Origin: Vulcanimicrobiota bacterium | GTDB taxonomy: Bacteria; Vulcanimicrobiota; Xenobia; Xenobiales; JADMJV01 | DNA length: 64,000 nucleotides | Direction: 5' to 3' | Assembly: GCA_017307785.1 (NCBI GenBank) | Contig: JAFKGI010000002.1 | Coordinates: forward strand, 248,001 to 312,000 | In this document: piece by piece, positions 15,703-23,885 of the stretch | How the letters are laid out: each line of letters begins with the position of its first letter | Position numbering within the stretch: position 1 is the stretch's first letter | Notes under the pieces: model-generated | The model's database searches: none | Told to the model about the DNA's origin: nothing | The model's input: only the letters and a program-made list of their open reading frames with translations | Made by a program: the position numbers and the translations under genes

Positions 15703-16391
15703 GCGATACGGACCTTTCCAGAGTCGATCAAACTTTGGGCGCAGGCCCAGCTCTCGGGAGTGTCCAGCCCGAGGCAAAATCCATCCAGTTCAAAGCCGCG
15801 CATCTCCACGCCCTGGTCCAGCAAGCGCGGAAACAGGTCGCGGGCGAAATCATAGGCACCTTCGGCCGGAATCAAGTCTCGCACGGAAGGTTCCAGCAGG
15901 TAAACGCCGGCGTTGACCAGACCTTCTCGACCACCCTCCTGAAAGCGAGCCACCCGACCGTTCGAGTCCAGTTGCACTCGCCCGCCCGCGATTCCGGTAT
16001 TGGGAACTCGCTCCGGATCAAAAAGAGCGATAGAGACGGGGGCCCGGTGCTGCGCACCAAACGCCCGTAAATCAAATCGGGTCAGATTGTCTCCATACAC
16101 AACCAGTACCCGCTCATCCGCTTGTAGATTACGATAGCTTCCGGCAGTTCCCTGAAGTTCGGGCTCTTCCCAAAAGCGGATTTGCAGTGGATAATCGGCC
16201 AGTTCGGCGCGGATCCGCTCCGGCTGATGGTGCAAGTTCAGATCCACCGACTGGACGCCGGACTGGCGCAGCCAATCCAGGTTGTGGCGCAAGACGGTCT
16301 GACCGGCCAGCTTCAGGGTGGGCTTGGGAGCTCCGCCGGTGACGCTGGCAATGCGCGTGCTTTTCCCGGCCGCCAGGACCAGAGTGCGCAT
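15699..16391 (-). CDS. hddC: D-glycero-alpha-D-manno-heptose-1-phosphate guanylyltransferase
   Basis: Sugar nucleotidyltransferase: MRTLVLAAGKSTRI is a variant of the GxGTRxxxxT signature, followed by KPTLKLAGQTVL, the metal-site Asp in VVYGDNL, and ELQGTAGSYRNL. 230 aa, the normal size for HddC. In this operon it would add GMP from GTP to heptose 1-phosphate, giving GDP-D-glycero-alpha-D-manno-heptose. ATG 16391 overlaps the last base of the preceding stop (TGATG); a GTG one codon earlier is equally possible. The guanylyl specificity is inferred from context, not from residues. Confidence 0.8.
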   Translation of the reverse strand: MRTLVLAAGKSTRIASVTGGAPKPTLKLAGQTVLRHNLDWLRQSGVQSVDLNLHHQPERIRAELADYPLQIRFWEEPELQGTAGSYRNLQADERVLVVYGDNLTRFDLRAFGAQHRAPVSIALFDPERVPNTGIAGGRVQLDSNGRVARFQEGGREGLVNAGVYLLEPSVRDLIPAEGAYDFARDLFPRLLDQGVEMRGFELDGFCLGLDTPESWACAQSLIDSGKVRIA

Positions 16392-17314
16392 CACAAGACG
16401 TGCTGGCGCAGGTGAGCCAGCATGGCGCGAATGCCATCAAGCAAGCCGGTGCGAGGTTCCCACCCCAGGGAACGGGCCAGGCTGATGTCGGCCAGGGTAT
16501 CTTGGGCTTCGCCGGGCTGATCGGGCAAATGGCGCGGCTGAAGCTCGCTGCCCAGGAGCTGTCGGATGGTCTCGTAGATCTCGGCCACCGAATGGTAAGT
16601 TCCGGTGCCAAGATTCACCGACAGATTGTCGGTGCGAGGATCTTCCAGGCACTGCAGATGAAAATCGTTGACGTCATCCACGTAGACGAAATCCCGGCGC
16701 TTGCTGCCATTGCCGTAGATGGTGGGCTGTTCTCCGGCCAGTAGCTTGAGCAGGAAGGCGCTCATCAAGGGAGGCACGCTGCGCCGATAATCCTGACGAG
16801 GTCCGTAAACACAGAAGTAGCGCAAGGCCGTAATAATGAGACCCCGATCGCGGCGAAAGCCCTCGGCCAATTGGTAGCCAGCCATCTTGCTCAAAGAGTA
16901 GAAGCTCTCGGGAAACAACTCGCCCTCCGGCGTGGGGAGCACTTTAGACCCCTCGTAAAGAGCCGAGGATTCCGCATAAATCACTTTCGGGACACCGGCC
17001 CGACAGGCCGCCTCGAACACCTGGGTGGTGCCCAGAACATTGATGGAGACCGTTTCCACCGGGTCTCGCTGGCAATCGGGTATGCAGTTCTTGGCGGCCA
17101 GATGAAAGATCGCCCGACAACCCTGAAACAATTCGCTCAGGTTTTCCTCGCGAATGTCTCGCTGGTGAAACTCGACCTCGTCCGGCACCTGCTCGCGGAC
17201 ACCGTAGCTGAGGTTGTCGATCCCGACCACCTCATGACCCACACGCACCAGGCGGTCCGCCAGGTTGCTGCCGATGAAACCGGCCACGCCGGTGATGGCC
17301 ACCCGGGATTTCAA
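16391..17314 (-). CDS. NAD-dependent nucleotide-sugar epimerase/dehydratase
   Basis: Extended SDR: NAD motif TGVAGFIGSN near residue 9, Asp at the end of beta-2 in GIDNLSYG, catalytic YxxxK as YSLSK near residue 140, and RYFCVYGPRQ typical of UDP-sugar 4-epimerases and dTDP-glucose 4,6-dehydratases. VKVIYAESSALY carries the catalytic Ser. 307 aa. The TTG at 17314 overlaps the transaldolase stop as TTGA, in keeping with the overlap style of this operon; a GTG at 17302 is an alternative. Could act on UDP-sugars or on the GDP-heptose made next door; I cannot decide. Confidence 0.82.
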   Translation of the reverse strand: MKSRVAITGVAGFIGSNLADRLVRVGHEVVGIDNLSYGVREQVPDEVEFHQRDIREENLSELFQGCRAIFHLAAKNCIPDCQRDPVETVSINVLGTTQVFEAACRAGVPKVIYAESSALYEGSKVLPTPEGELFPESFYSLSKMAGYQLAEGFRRDRGLIITALRYFCVYGPRQDYRRSVPPLMSAFLLKLLAGEQPTIYGNGSKRRDFVYVDDVNDFHLQCLEDPRTDNLSVNLGTGTYHSVAEIYETIRQLLGSELQPRHLPDQPGEAQDTLADISLARSLGWEPRTGLLDGIRAMLAHLRQHVL

Positions 17315-18036
17315 AGGGCGTATCCCGCTCGCGACGCGTCGGTATGAAACATAAGCACCGTCTCCCGGGATAATTCCGCCAAATCTTTGTGATGCATGAC
17401 GGCAAATTTGGCCAGCATATCCGGAGGCACGGTAATGATATGACAGCCGCATTCCTGCGCTTGATAGATATTCAGGACTTCGCGCGGACTGGCCCAGAGC
17501 ACTTCCGAACCGGACTCTTTCAGAAGTTCCACAGCCCAGCGCATCATAGGGGCGGGTTCGCGACCCGTGTCGGCGATACGACCGGCAAAAATAGAGACGA
17601 TGCTGGCAGTTGCGGGCTTCAGGACACGACTCAAATCTTCCACTTGCTCTCGCGTCAGCACCGCCGTCGCGTTCACTTTCACACCCTCCTCATTGAGCCG
17701 CCCGATGAGCGGGACAGAGGACTCCCCCAGCGTATTGCTGATGGGGATTTTCACGTAAACATTGTCTCCCCAAGCATGGATTTTCAACGCCTGAGCATAC
17801 ATCGACTCGAAGTCATCGGCGAAAACCTCCAGAGAAAGGGGAGCATCCGGAATCTGCACCAAAACCTCTCGGGCAAAGACTTCATAATTCAGGATGCCGG
17901 CCTTGCGCATCAGGGTGGGATTGGTGGTAAAGCCACTGACCAGACCCTCGCGGTGGGCGCTCAGCATATCGGTCAAATTGGCACCGTCGCAGAAGATCTT
18001 GATGTGCAGATCCGGGTTCACGCTGCTGCGTTCCAT
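17311..18036 (-). CDS. Transaldolase/fructose-6-phosphate aldolase family protein
   Basis: Class I aldolase of the small transaldolase group (241 aa). The N-terminal signature SGFTTNPTLMRKAG, the Schiff-base Lys in VYVKIPI, NATAVLTREQ and IVSIFAGRIADTG are all present. ATG 18036 is preceded by TTAGGT; the frame upstream of it is a shadow of gmhA. Set between gmhA and the epimerase, 2 nt after gmhA. Transaldolases can make sedoheptulose 7-phosphate, the substrate of GmhA, so its place here suggests a dedicated supply of precursor for GDP-heptose. A fructose-6-phosphate aldolase activity is the alternative. Confidence 0.88.
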   Translation of the reverse strand: MERSSVNPDLHIKIFCDGANLTDMLSAHREGLVSGFTTNPTLMRKAGILNYEVFAREVLVQIPDAPLSLEVFADDFESMYAQALKIHAWGDNVYVKIPISNTLGESSVPLIGRLNEEGVKVNATAVLTREQVEDLSRVLKPATASIVSIFAGRIADTGREPAPMMRWAVELLKESGSEVLWASPREVLNIYQAQECGCHIITVPPDMLAKFAVMHHKDLAELSRETVLMFHTDASRAGYAL

Positions 18037-18038
18037 AC

Positions 18039-18635
18039 CTAACGAAGAGATTCCCACTTGGTGGGGGCCGTCTGCAGTTGAGGCTGACTGACCAGCAAAT
18101 GCCAGAGCAAAGCTTGAAATCCCTCGGTCAACGGAGTGGTCCAATGCTCTCGCACGGTGGGGACGACCAGACAGGCATCGGAATGCGCCTTCGTATAGCC
18201 CCCGTCTCGGCCGACAATGCCCACCACGCTGGCTTTTCGCGAGCGCGCCAGTTCGATGGCGCGAACCAGATTCTCGGAAACCGGAGGCTCTTGCGAGCCG
18301 CCTCCCACCGAAAAAATCAGCAAGCAGTCTTTTTCGTTGAGGCGACTGGTCTTCAGCCAACCGGCCAGACTGCCGGCCCATCCCTCGTCATTGATGCGAG
18401 CAGTCAACTCCGACACGTTATCGGTCGGACAATAGGCTTCCAGGCCGCACAGCTTGCGAAAATCACAGACCGCGTGCGAGGCGTGTCCCGCCCCCCCGCC
18501 GGAGCCCAAACAGAACAGTCGCCCTCCACGCTCGCGGGTTTCGACCAGCGTCTTCACCATAGCCGCCAGCACAGACCGGTCCAGTTGCTCCAGGGTCTCA
18601 CGACAGGCCACCAAGAAATCCTCAATCGGGTCCAT
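18039..18635 (-). CDS. gmhA: Sedoheptulose-7-phosphate isomerase (SIS domain)
   Basis: Phosphosugar isomerase of the SIS fold that converts sedoheptulose 7-phosphate to D-glycero-D-manno-heptose 7-phosphate, the first step of heptose synthesis. Visible: FCLGSGGGAGHASHAVCDF near residue 42, the phosphate loop FSVGGGS near residue 110, VVGIVGRDGGYTK, and a C-terminal TEGFQALLWHLLV helix, all GmhA-like. 198 aa is the normal length. ATG with a strong AGGAGGAG seven nt upstream. Stands 12 nt after gmhB and 2 nt before the transaldolase gene. Confidence 0.9.
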   Translation of the reverse strand: MDPIEDFLVACRETLEQLDRSVLAAMVKTLVETRERGGRLFCLGSGGGAGHASHAVCDFRKLCGLEAYCPTDNVSELTARINDEGWAGSLAGWLKTSRLNEKDCLLIFSVGGGSQEPPVSENLVRAIELARSRKASVVGIVGRDGGYTKAHSDACLVVPTVREHWTTPLTEGFQALLWHLLVSQPQLQTAPTKWESLR

Positions 18636-18647
18636 ACCAGTCTCCTC

Positions 18648-19205
18648 CTATGGGTTATGCCCGGTCCGATCCATTACGGACCGAAGCAGTTCGGGCAGCT
18701 CGCTCAGCTGTGCGATCTTCAAAAGGTTCGGTAAGTCTTCGCTTTCTGGCTCGTTATAGTGAGTCCGCAACAGAATCGGCCGGACGCCAGCCGCCAGAGC
18801 GGCCAGCACGTCGTTGCGTCGGTCTCCGAGAAAAAACGAACCGCTCAGGTCCAGTTGCCAGCGCGCGGCCGCATCCAGCAGCATGCCCGGATTCGGTTTA
18901 CGCCGGCGATGCTGACCGTCTTCGCAGCAGACCTCGATTCCATCGAGTGGGACCTCCTGAGCCAGGCGCTGATGAAAGTCTTCCAACAAGGTAGCGCTGA
19001 GCAGGCCCCGGGCCACGTCGGGCTGGTTGGTAGCCAGAATCGTCAGCAGACCCAACTCGCGGGCTTGCTCCGCCATCCGTCGAGCTCCGGGTAGAATGCG
19101 AAACTCGGGCCAGCTCCGCGCCGAGCTGACCGTCTCTCCGCGCATCACCACCTCTAAAAGAATGCCGTCGCGATCCAGGAAAAGGGCGGGCCGTCCTTTA
19201 CGCAA
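18648..19205 (-). CDS. gmhB: D-glycero-D-manno-heptose-1,7-bisphosphate phosphatase (HAD superfamily)
   Basis: HAD-IIIA phosphatase removing the C7 phosphate from heptose 1,7-bisphosphate. Motif I is FLDRDGILLEV at the very start, motif II the T of LLTILATNQPDVARG, motif III the Lys in RRRKPNPGM, motif IV LGDRRNDVLAALAAGV. The zinc loop found in E. coli GmhB is mostly lost (CCEDGQHRRRKP keeps too few Cys). Start: TTG 19205, overlapping the preceding gene by 8 nt, because no ATG/GTG lies between the stop of that gene and motif I; the longer frame upstream is a shadow. 185 aa matches the family. Confidence 0.87.
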   Translation of the reverse strand: MRKGRPALFLDRDGILLEVVMRGETVSSARSWPEFRILPGARRMAEQARELGLLTILATNQPDVARGLLSATLLEDFHQRLAQEVPLDGIEVCCEDGQHRRRKPNPGMLLDAAARWQLDLSGSFFLGDRRNDVLAALAAGVRPILLRTHYNEPESEDLPNLLKIAQLSELPELLRSVMDRTGHNP

Positions 19206-20628
19206 GGGGCCGAGGTTCTGCCTCGAGTAGAAGCGTGGTTCCAAAAGGCAGGCGCCAATGAGTCTCCACCCAGAGAAGCAGCGCCACCAGTCGCATGCTG
19301 AGACTTTGCTTACCGCCCAGCGGGTAGGGTCGGCGCAAAAGGCAGCTATAAATCCAGGCGATGGGAACCAACACGCCGGCAAAGTAGCGAATTCTGCGGA
19401 CGACAAAGTAAGGCTCCAACAGCTCTTCCAAAGTGACTCGGGTGTAGCGGCGGTAGTGTCCTAACTTCTCGTCGTGATAGCCATAGAGCGAGGGAAGGGC
19501 GGGCACGGATACGCAAAGCTTGCCGCCCGGGCGCAAAATGGCGTGAAGTCTGGCCACAGCCGCCCGGTCGTCCTCGATGTGCTCGAGCACGTCGTTGCAG
19601 ACGACCACGTCATAACCAGCGCCCGGATGCTCTTCCAAGGGAGTCTGGAAGACTTCCACATTGCGCAGAGACATTTCCGCGATGGCCGCCCGATGCAGCG
19701 CGATCGAATCAGCGTCGGGGTCGACCGCATCGATGGCCCAGGAATGGTCCCGCGCCAGTAAGGCCGTCATTTCTCCCGAACCGCAACCGGCATTAAGAAC
19801 CCTCAGGCCTTTCTGCTTGGGCAGCCATTTCAGAATGATGTGATACTTGGCGTTGGCGTAAGGGTCGGATTGGCGCTTTTCGTAATCGGCGACCTTGTAG
19901 TCTCGGTTTTCGTGGACCGTCAGCCTGCGCCGCTGACGGCGAATTCTCCAAAGCTTGGCCAGAAGATCCAGGGTGCGCCGAAAACCGATCGGCAGGCGGG
20001 TCTCACCATCGTGGCTCCAGGTCACCGGCACCTGACGAATGCGCACTCCCGACCTCCAGGCCACGTGCAGCAGTTCAGCGTCAAAGTAAGAACACTCGAA
20101 GGTCAATGTGAGAAAAAGCTTTTGCACGATTTCCCGGCGGAAAAGCTTGAAGCCGCATTGGGTATCGCGAAAGGGCAGTCCCAGCCAGGCCTGCTGCAGG
20201 CGTCCAAAGACGCGGGCCGCGAACTCGCGCAGCACCGGTTGACGTTTTTCCAGAACCGACTCCTGCAGGGTCCTGGAGCCGATCACCAGGTCGGCCTTGT
20301 CCATCTGTTGCAGCAAACGCTCGACATAGGCAATAGGCACGGCGTAGTCAGCATCCATGAAAAGCACAAAGTCCCCTTTGGCTTCCAGCATACCCGTCTT
20401 GACCGCATACCCTTTGCCGCGGTTCGGGAAATACTCCAGGCAACGAAGGTTGGGGAATTGCTCACTGAACTTGCGTGCTTGAGGAATCGTATCGTCCCCG
20501 CTGCCGTCGCTGACCACCAGGATTTCACTCTCATAGCTCTGCTGGCTCAGATACTCGATGGTGGCTTCGAGTGTTCTGGGAAGTCGGGTGGCTTCGTTGT
20601 AAGCCGGGATCACAATCGAAAGAAACAC
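19198..20628 (-). CDS. Fusion of GT2 glycosyltransferase and SAM-dependent methyltransferase
   Basis: Two enzymes in one 476-aa chain. Residues 1-240 are a dolichyl-phosphate-glucose/mannose-synthase-like GT2 domain: SIVIPAYNEATRLP, VVSDGSGDDT, DxD as FMDADYA near residue 93, DTQCGFKLFRR. Residues 255-470 are a class I methyltransferase with motif I LNAGCGSGEM near residue 281, the acidic end of beta-2 as AVDPDADS, VVCNDVLEHIED and LRPGGKLCVSVP. The C-terminal part of the methyltransferase holds hydrophobic stretches that may dip into the membrane. GTG start with GGAGGA seven nt upstream. It probably makes a polyprenyl-linked sugar and methylates the sugar or a partner in the same pathway. 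Confidence 0.88.
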   Translation of the reverse strand: MFLSIVIPAYNEATRLPRTLEATIEYLSQQSYESEILVVSDGSGDDTIPQARKFSEQFPNLRCLEYFPNRGKGYAVKTGMLEAKGDFVLFMDADYAVPIAYVERLLQQMDKADLVIGSRTLQESVLEKRQPVLREFAARVFGRLQQAWLGLPFRDTQCGFKLFRREIVQKLFLTLTFECSYFDAELLHVAWRSGVRIRQVPVTWSHDGETRLPIGFRRTLDLLAKLWRIRRQRRRLTVHENRDYKVADYEKRQSDPYANAKYHIILKWLPKQKGLRVLNAGCGSGEMTALLARDHSWAIDAVDPDADSIALHRAAIAEMSLRNVEVFQTPLEEHPGAGYDVVVCNDVLEHIEDDRAAVARLHAILRPGGKLCVSVPALPSLYGYHDEKLGHYRRYTRVTLEELLEPYFVVRRIRYFAGVLVPIAWIYSCLLRRPYPLGGKQSLSMRLVALLLWVETHWRLPFGTTLLLEAEPRPLA

Positions 20629-20641
20629 GGAGCGTCCTCCT

Positions 20642-21625
20642 CTAAGTCACGACCGGACAAACCAGCCCCTTGGCAGCGGAGGCATAAAGTGCCTCCAGTG
20701 TTCTCATGGCCAACAAACCGTCGGCAGGAGTCCCCCAGTAAGGCTGGCCCGCGGTCGCGCCCAGAAAGTCGCGCCATTCCAGCTCCCAACTCGAATCCGG
20801 CCCTTCGAAATCCCAACGCTGCTCGTCTGGAGCTCCGCCCTGGGGTCGGCGGCGGTAGCAGCGCAGGCTCTCGGGCCCGTAACTTCCCCCCAAACCTTCC
20901 ATGTGCAGCGAACCCATCTCGGCAAAAACTTCGAGGCTGAAAAGATTCTTCCACTGGGTCCAGCCGACGTGAAACTGAGCCAACGCCCCGCTCTCGTAGG
21001 TCAAAAGCGCGAAGGCGGTATCCTCCAACGGAGCAATCGGCCAACAGGCGGTGCGGATCTGAGCGTAAGCGGTAGCCGGTGGACCTCCAAACCAACCCAT
21101 CAAGTCCGCGATATGCACTCCCTGGTCCAACAGAACGCCGCCCCCCGCCAGCTCCGGGTTGCCGCGCCACTCGTTTTCGTAGCCGGGTCGTCCGCCGTGT
21201 CCGTAACGGGCACGCAAGCTTAGGACCGGTCCCAGCTCCGCCAAAAGCTCGTGAGCCTTGGAAACGGCCGGATGATAACGATGGTTAAACCCGATTTTCA
21301 GAACTCCCGAAGAAACGGCCGCGCGCTCCGCCAAATGTCGAGCTTCCTGAAGATTCCGTCCCATCGGCTTCTCGAGAAGCACATGGAGGCCGCGTTCCAG
21401 GGCCTGCACAACTATGGCGGGAGCGACCCCGTTGGGAGTTGCCACCACGATGGCCTCGACTCGCTCCAGGCCGTCTCGCCAGTCTTGCAGAGCAGCAACG
21501 CCACACTCCCGCGCCAGCGACTCGCCGGCCTCGGCGCATGTATCGTGAACCCAGACCAGGTCGGTCCCGGCCCAACGAGCTCTTCGGGACCCGATCAGGC
21601 CGCAGCCTATCACGCCTGTGCGCAT
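20642..21625 (-). CDS. Gfo/Idh/MocA-family oxidoreductase
   Basis: NAD(P)-dependent sugar oxidoreductase. MRTGVIGCGLIGSRRA is the coenzyme loop, VVATPNGVAPAIV and LLEKPMGRNLQEA contain the EKP motif with its catalytic Lys near residue 93, and DQGVHIADLMGWF carries the family His. 327 aa. First gene of the minus-strand glycan operon; only 55 nt separate its ATG from the divergent ATG of the membrane protein at 21681, so both promoters must lie in that gap or overlap the genes. Likely acts on a nucleotide sugar. Confidence 0.85.
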   Translation of the reverse strand: MRTGVIGCGLIGSRRARWAGTDLVWVHDTCAEAGESLARECGVAALQDWRDGLERVEAIVVATPNGVAPAIVVQALERGLHVLLEKPMGRNLQEARHLAERAAVSSGVLKIGFNHRYHPAVSKAHELLAELGPVLSLRARYGHGGRPGYENEWRGNPELAGGGVLLDQGVHIADLMGWFGGPPATAYAQIRTACWPIAPLEDTAFALLTYESGALAQFHVGWTQWKNLFSLEVFAEMGSLHMEGLGGSYGPESLRCYRRRPQGGAPDEQRWDFEGPDSSWELEWRDFLGATAGQPYWGTPADGLLAMRTLEALYASAAKGLVCPVVT

Positions 21626-21680
21626 CGGACCCGCCTTTGACGAGAAGGCAGCCCTTTCCTGGACGTCGTAGCTGAGGCAG

Positions 21681-23885
21681 ATGAAGGATGGTTGGGTGAG
21701 CCTGCTCCTGGTTGGCCTGGTAATTCTGGTTTGCCAACTACTGGTGCCGGAGTTCTATTTCGCCGGAGACGTGCAGGCGGCCCACATACCGGTCTGTGCG
21801 GAGATCGCTCGACTGTGGCGCGCCGGGGAATTTCCCTGGCTGACCGACTGCAGTTGGGGCTGCCGGGCACTGGCAGCCGAATATCAGTACGGCATCTTCA
21901 ATCCCATTCAGCAAGTCGTGATCGTCGCCATCTCGGCCCTCTCCGACCTGGGCTGGGCCTCAGCTCTCCAGGCCGCCTTCTTCTCCTGGCTGGGTGTCTG
22001 GGGCTGTGTGCGGCTGGCGAGGGGTTATGGACTCACTCTGCCTCTGGCCCTGAGCTTCGGCATGGTTTTCTGTTTCAGCCGCTACAGCCTCTGCATGTGT
22101 TGGCGGGTGGGCGTCTCCTATGCCATCAGTTCGGTCTGGCTGCCCTGGTTCTGGGAAGCCTGTCGCAGGCCACGACTCTCTCCCTGGTGGTACTGCCTTT
22201 TGCTTTACCTCATTCTCAGCTCCGGCGGCCCTTTTACGGTGTTGGCCACCGGAACGCTGATCGGCTACCACATGCTGCTGGCCGCTGTCGAGAAGAACTG
22301 GCGCAGAGCCGGAGCCCTGTTTTTACTCAGCCTGGCAGCCACGGCGGTCGGGCAGCTACCCATCAGTCTGCTGGCCGAATATGCCCAGGGAGGCTATCGC
22401 GATAAAGGCGTGTCCTGGGTGCTGGTCCTGGATCCGATCAGTCTGCTCACTTACTTCTTGCCAGGGATGACGTATTTCTCCACCTGCTTCCACGAAGTCA
22501 GCCTGAACATGAGCATCGCCTGGATTCCCAGCCTGGGGTTGCTCGGCCTGGCCAGCCGGCGCTTTCGCGGCCTGCCCCATCGCTCGCTGCTGGGCCTGGC
22601 CCTGCTCTGGTTCCTGATGGCCATCGCCCCTTCCCTGGGCGGTTTTCGCATGTCCAGTCGCTGGCTGCTCTTTTTCAACCCGCTCATGACTTTGATCGGA
22701 CTGCTCTGGCTGCAACAGGCCGCCCGTGAGGGCAAGCAGTTCGGCCGCGGAACCTGGCTGGCTTTGCTGCTGGCCCAGTTGGCCGGCCCCGGCCTGAGCC
22801 TGGCTCGCGAGCTTCCGCAGGTCAGTCTCTGGCAACCCGGGCTCTTCCTACTGCTCTGGTGCCTGGTTTGGAACCGACTGGCCGTCACCAAACGGGACAG
22901 CTGGATCTTTGCAGGCGTTCTGGCCGGCCTCTTCCTGGTGACGCCCCCTCGCTTTATCCACGAAGACCAGTATCCTTACCGATTTGCCTGGCAGAATCGA
23001 TTGGTTGAGCCCGACCGCCAGTATTTCTCTCTGTACGTAGAAAAAGACATCAAAGATCCTGACCCCGACGTCTCCATCGCCAGCCGCCTGGGCAACCTGC
23101 CGCTGCTGGACGACCGGCGGTTCGTGAACGGCTACTCCCCCATTTTCTCCTCCCCCCTGACCTGGGCGCTGCATCTTTCGGCCGTGGGCTACAGCTACGC
23201 GGACGAGAACGGAGTGGTGGTGATCGGCGAGGCGGTCAAGACAGGCAATCTTTTCGACAAACTGGACGTGACCGGTCTGCTGCTCAGCCCGCTCTGGCGC
23301 CCGCTGGGACCCCATTTACAGCAGAACGGCTGGGTGCTCCAGGGCACGGAAGGCAAAATCCAGGTCTGGCACCGCAATCAGCATCCTCGTCGGGCGGTTG
23401 CCGAGAGCCTGACCAGCGTGCAGAAAGCCTCCAGCCTGGCGCAGGTTGTGCAGGAGACCTACTCAGGCAATCCACTCAACGTGCTTCTCTCCCCCACGGA
23501 GGGAAGTGGACCCGTCCGCTACGCCTCTGTCGAATGCCGACCCCTGAGTCAGACGCGCACCGGAATCCGCCTGGAGCTGGGGAAGGTGCCTGCCGATCAG
23601 AAGGCTTTGATCGCGGTTCGAATCCCCTGGGTGCGAGGCTTTCGCGCCTTTTTCCGGGGTCAAGAGCTGGAAATTCAGACCCTTAACGTCCAGCACATGG
23701 GCATCGAAATCCCCGCCGACAGCCCGGCCGGGGAATTGGAAGTCGTCTACCGACCGAAGTCCCTGAACTACGCCCTACCCCTCGCCGGCCTGGGACTGCT
23801 CGCTTGCCTTTTGCTCGGAATTCCTCGCTGCCGCGGGCTTTATCAACCAGCCGCCGAAGCACAGCAGGAGTCCAACCCCCGCTAA
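21681..23885 (+). CDS. Large polytopic membrane protein, YfhO-like, 734 aa
   Basis: About twelve membrane helices in residues 5-420, then a soluble beta-rich region (about 430-690) and a last helix before a charged tail. The N-terminal loop FYFAGDVQAAHIPVCAEIARLWRAGEFPWLTDCSWGC resembles the first external loop of YfhO/GT-C proteins, where an acidic residue is catalytic (here Asp in GDVQ). YfhO is needed for glycosylation of lipoteichoic acid in some Firmicutes. ATG 21681 has GAGG close upstream. The last 111 bases overlap the end of the gene on the other strand, which encodes a similar protein. Member of the glycan locus; sugar and acceptor unknown. Confidence 0.75.
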   Translation: MKDGWVSLLLVGLVILVCQLLVPEFYFAGDVQAAHIPVCAEIARLWRAGEFPWLTDCSWGCRALAAEYQYGIFNPIQQVVIVAISALSDLGWASALQAAFFSWLGVWGCVRLARGYGLTLPLALSFGMVFCFSRYSLCMCWRVGVSYAISSVWLPWFWEACRRPRLSPWWYCLLLYLILSSGGPFTVLATGTLIGYHMLLAAVEKNWRRAGALFLLSLAATAVGQLPISLLAEYAQGGYRDKGVSWVLVLDPISLLTYFLPGMTYFSTCFHEVSLNMSIAWIPSLGLLGLASRRFRGLPHRSLLGLALLWFLMAIAPSLGGFRMSSRWLLFFNPLMTLIGLLWLQQAAREGKQFGRGTWLALLLAQLAGPGLSLARELPQVSLWQPGLFLLLWCLVWNRLAVTKRDSWIFAGVLAGLFLVTPPRFIHEDQYPYRFAWQNRLVEPDRQYFSLYVEKDIKDPDPDVSIASRLGNLPLLDDRRFVNGYSPIFSSPLTWALHLSAVGYSYADENGVVVIGEAVKTGNLFDKLDVTGLLLSPLWRPLGPHLQQNGWVLQGTEGKIQVWHRNQHPRRAVAESLTSVQKASSLAQVVQETYSGNPLNVLLSPTEGSGPVRYASVECRPLSQTRTGIRLELGKVPADQKALIAVRIPWVRGFRAFFRGQELEIQTLNVQHMGIEIPADSPAGELEVVYRPKSLNYALPLAGLGLLACLLLGIPRCRGLYQPAAEAQQESNPR

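Noticed and set aside
23618..23640. T-loop-like GGTTCGAATCC suggesting a tRNA
   Set aside because: Flanking bases cannot form the T stem, no anticodon or acceptor arm is found, and it lies inside a conserved membrane-protein gene.
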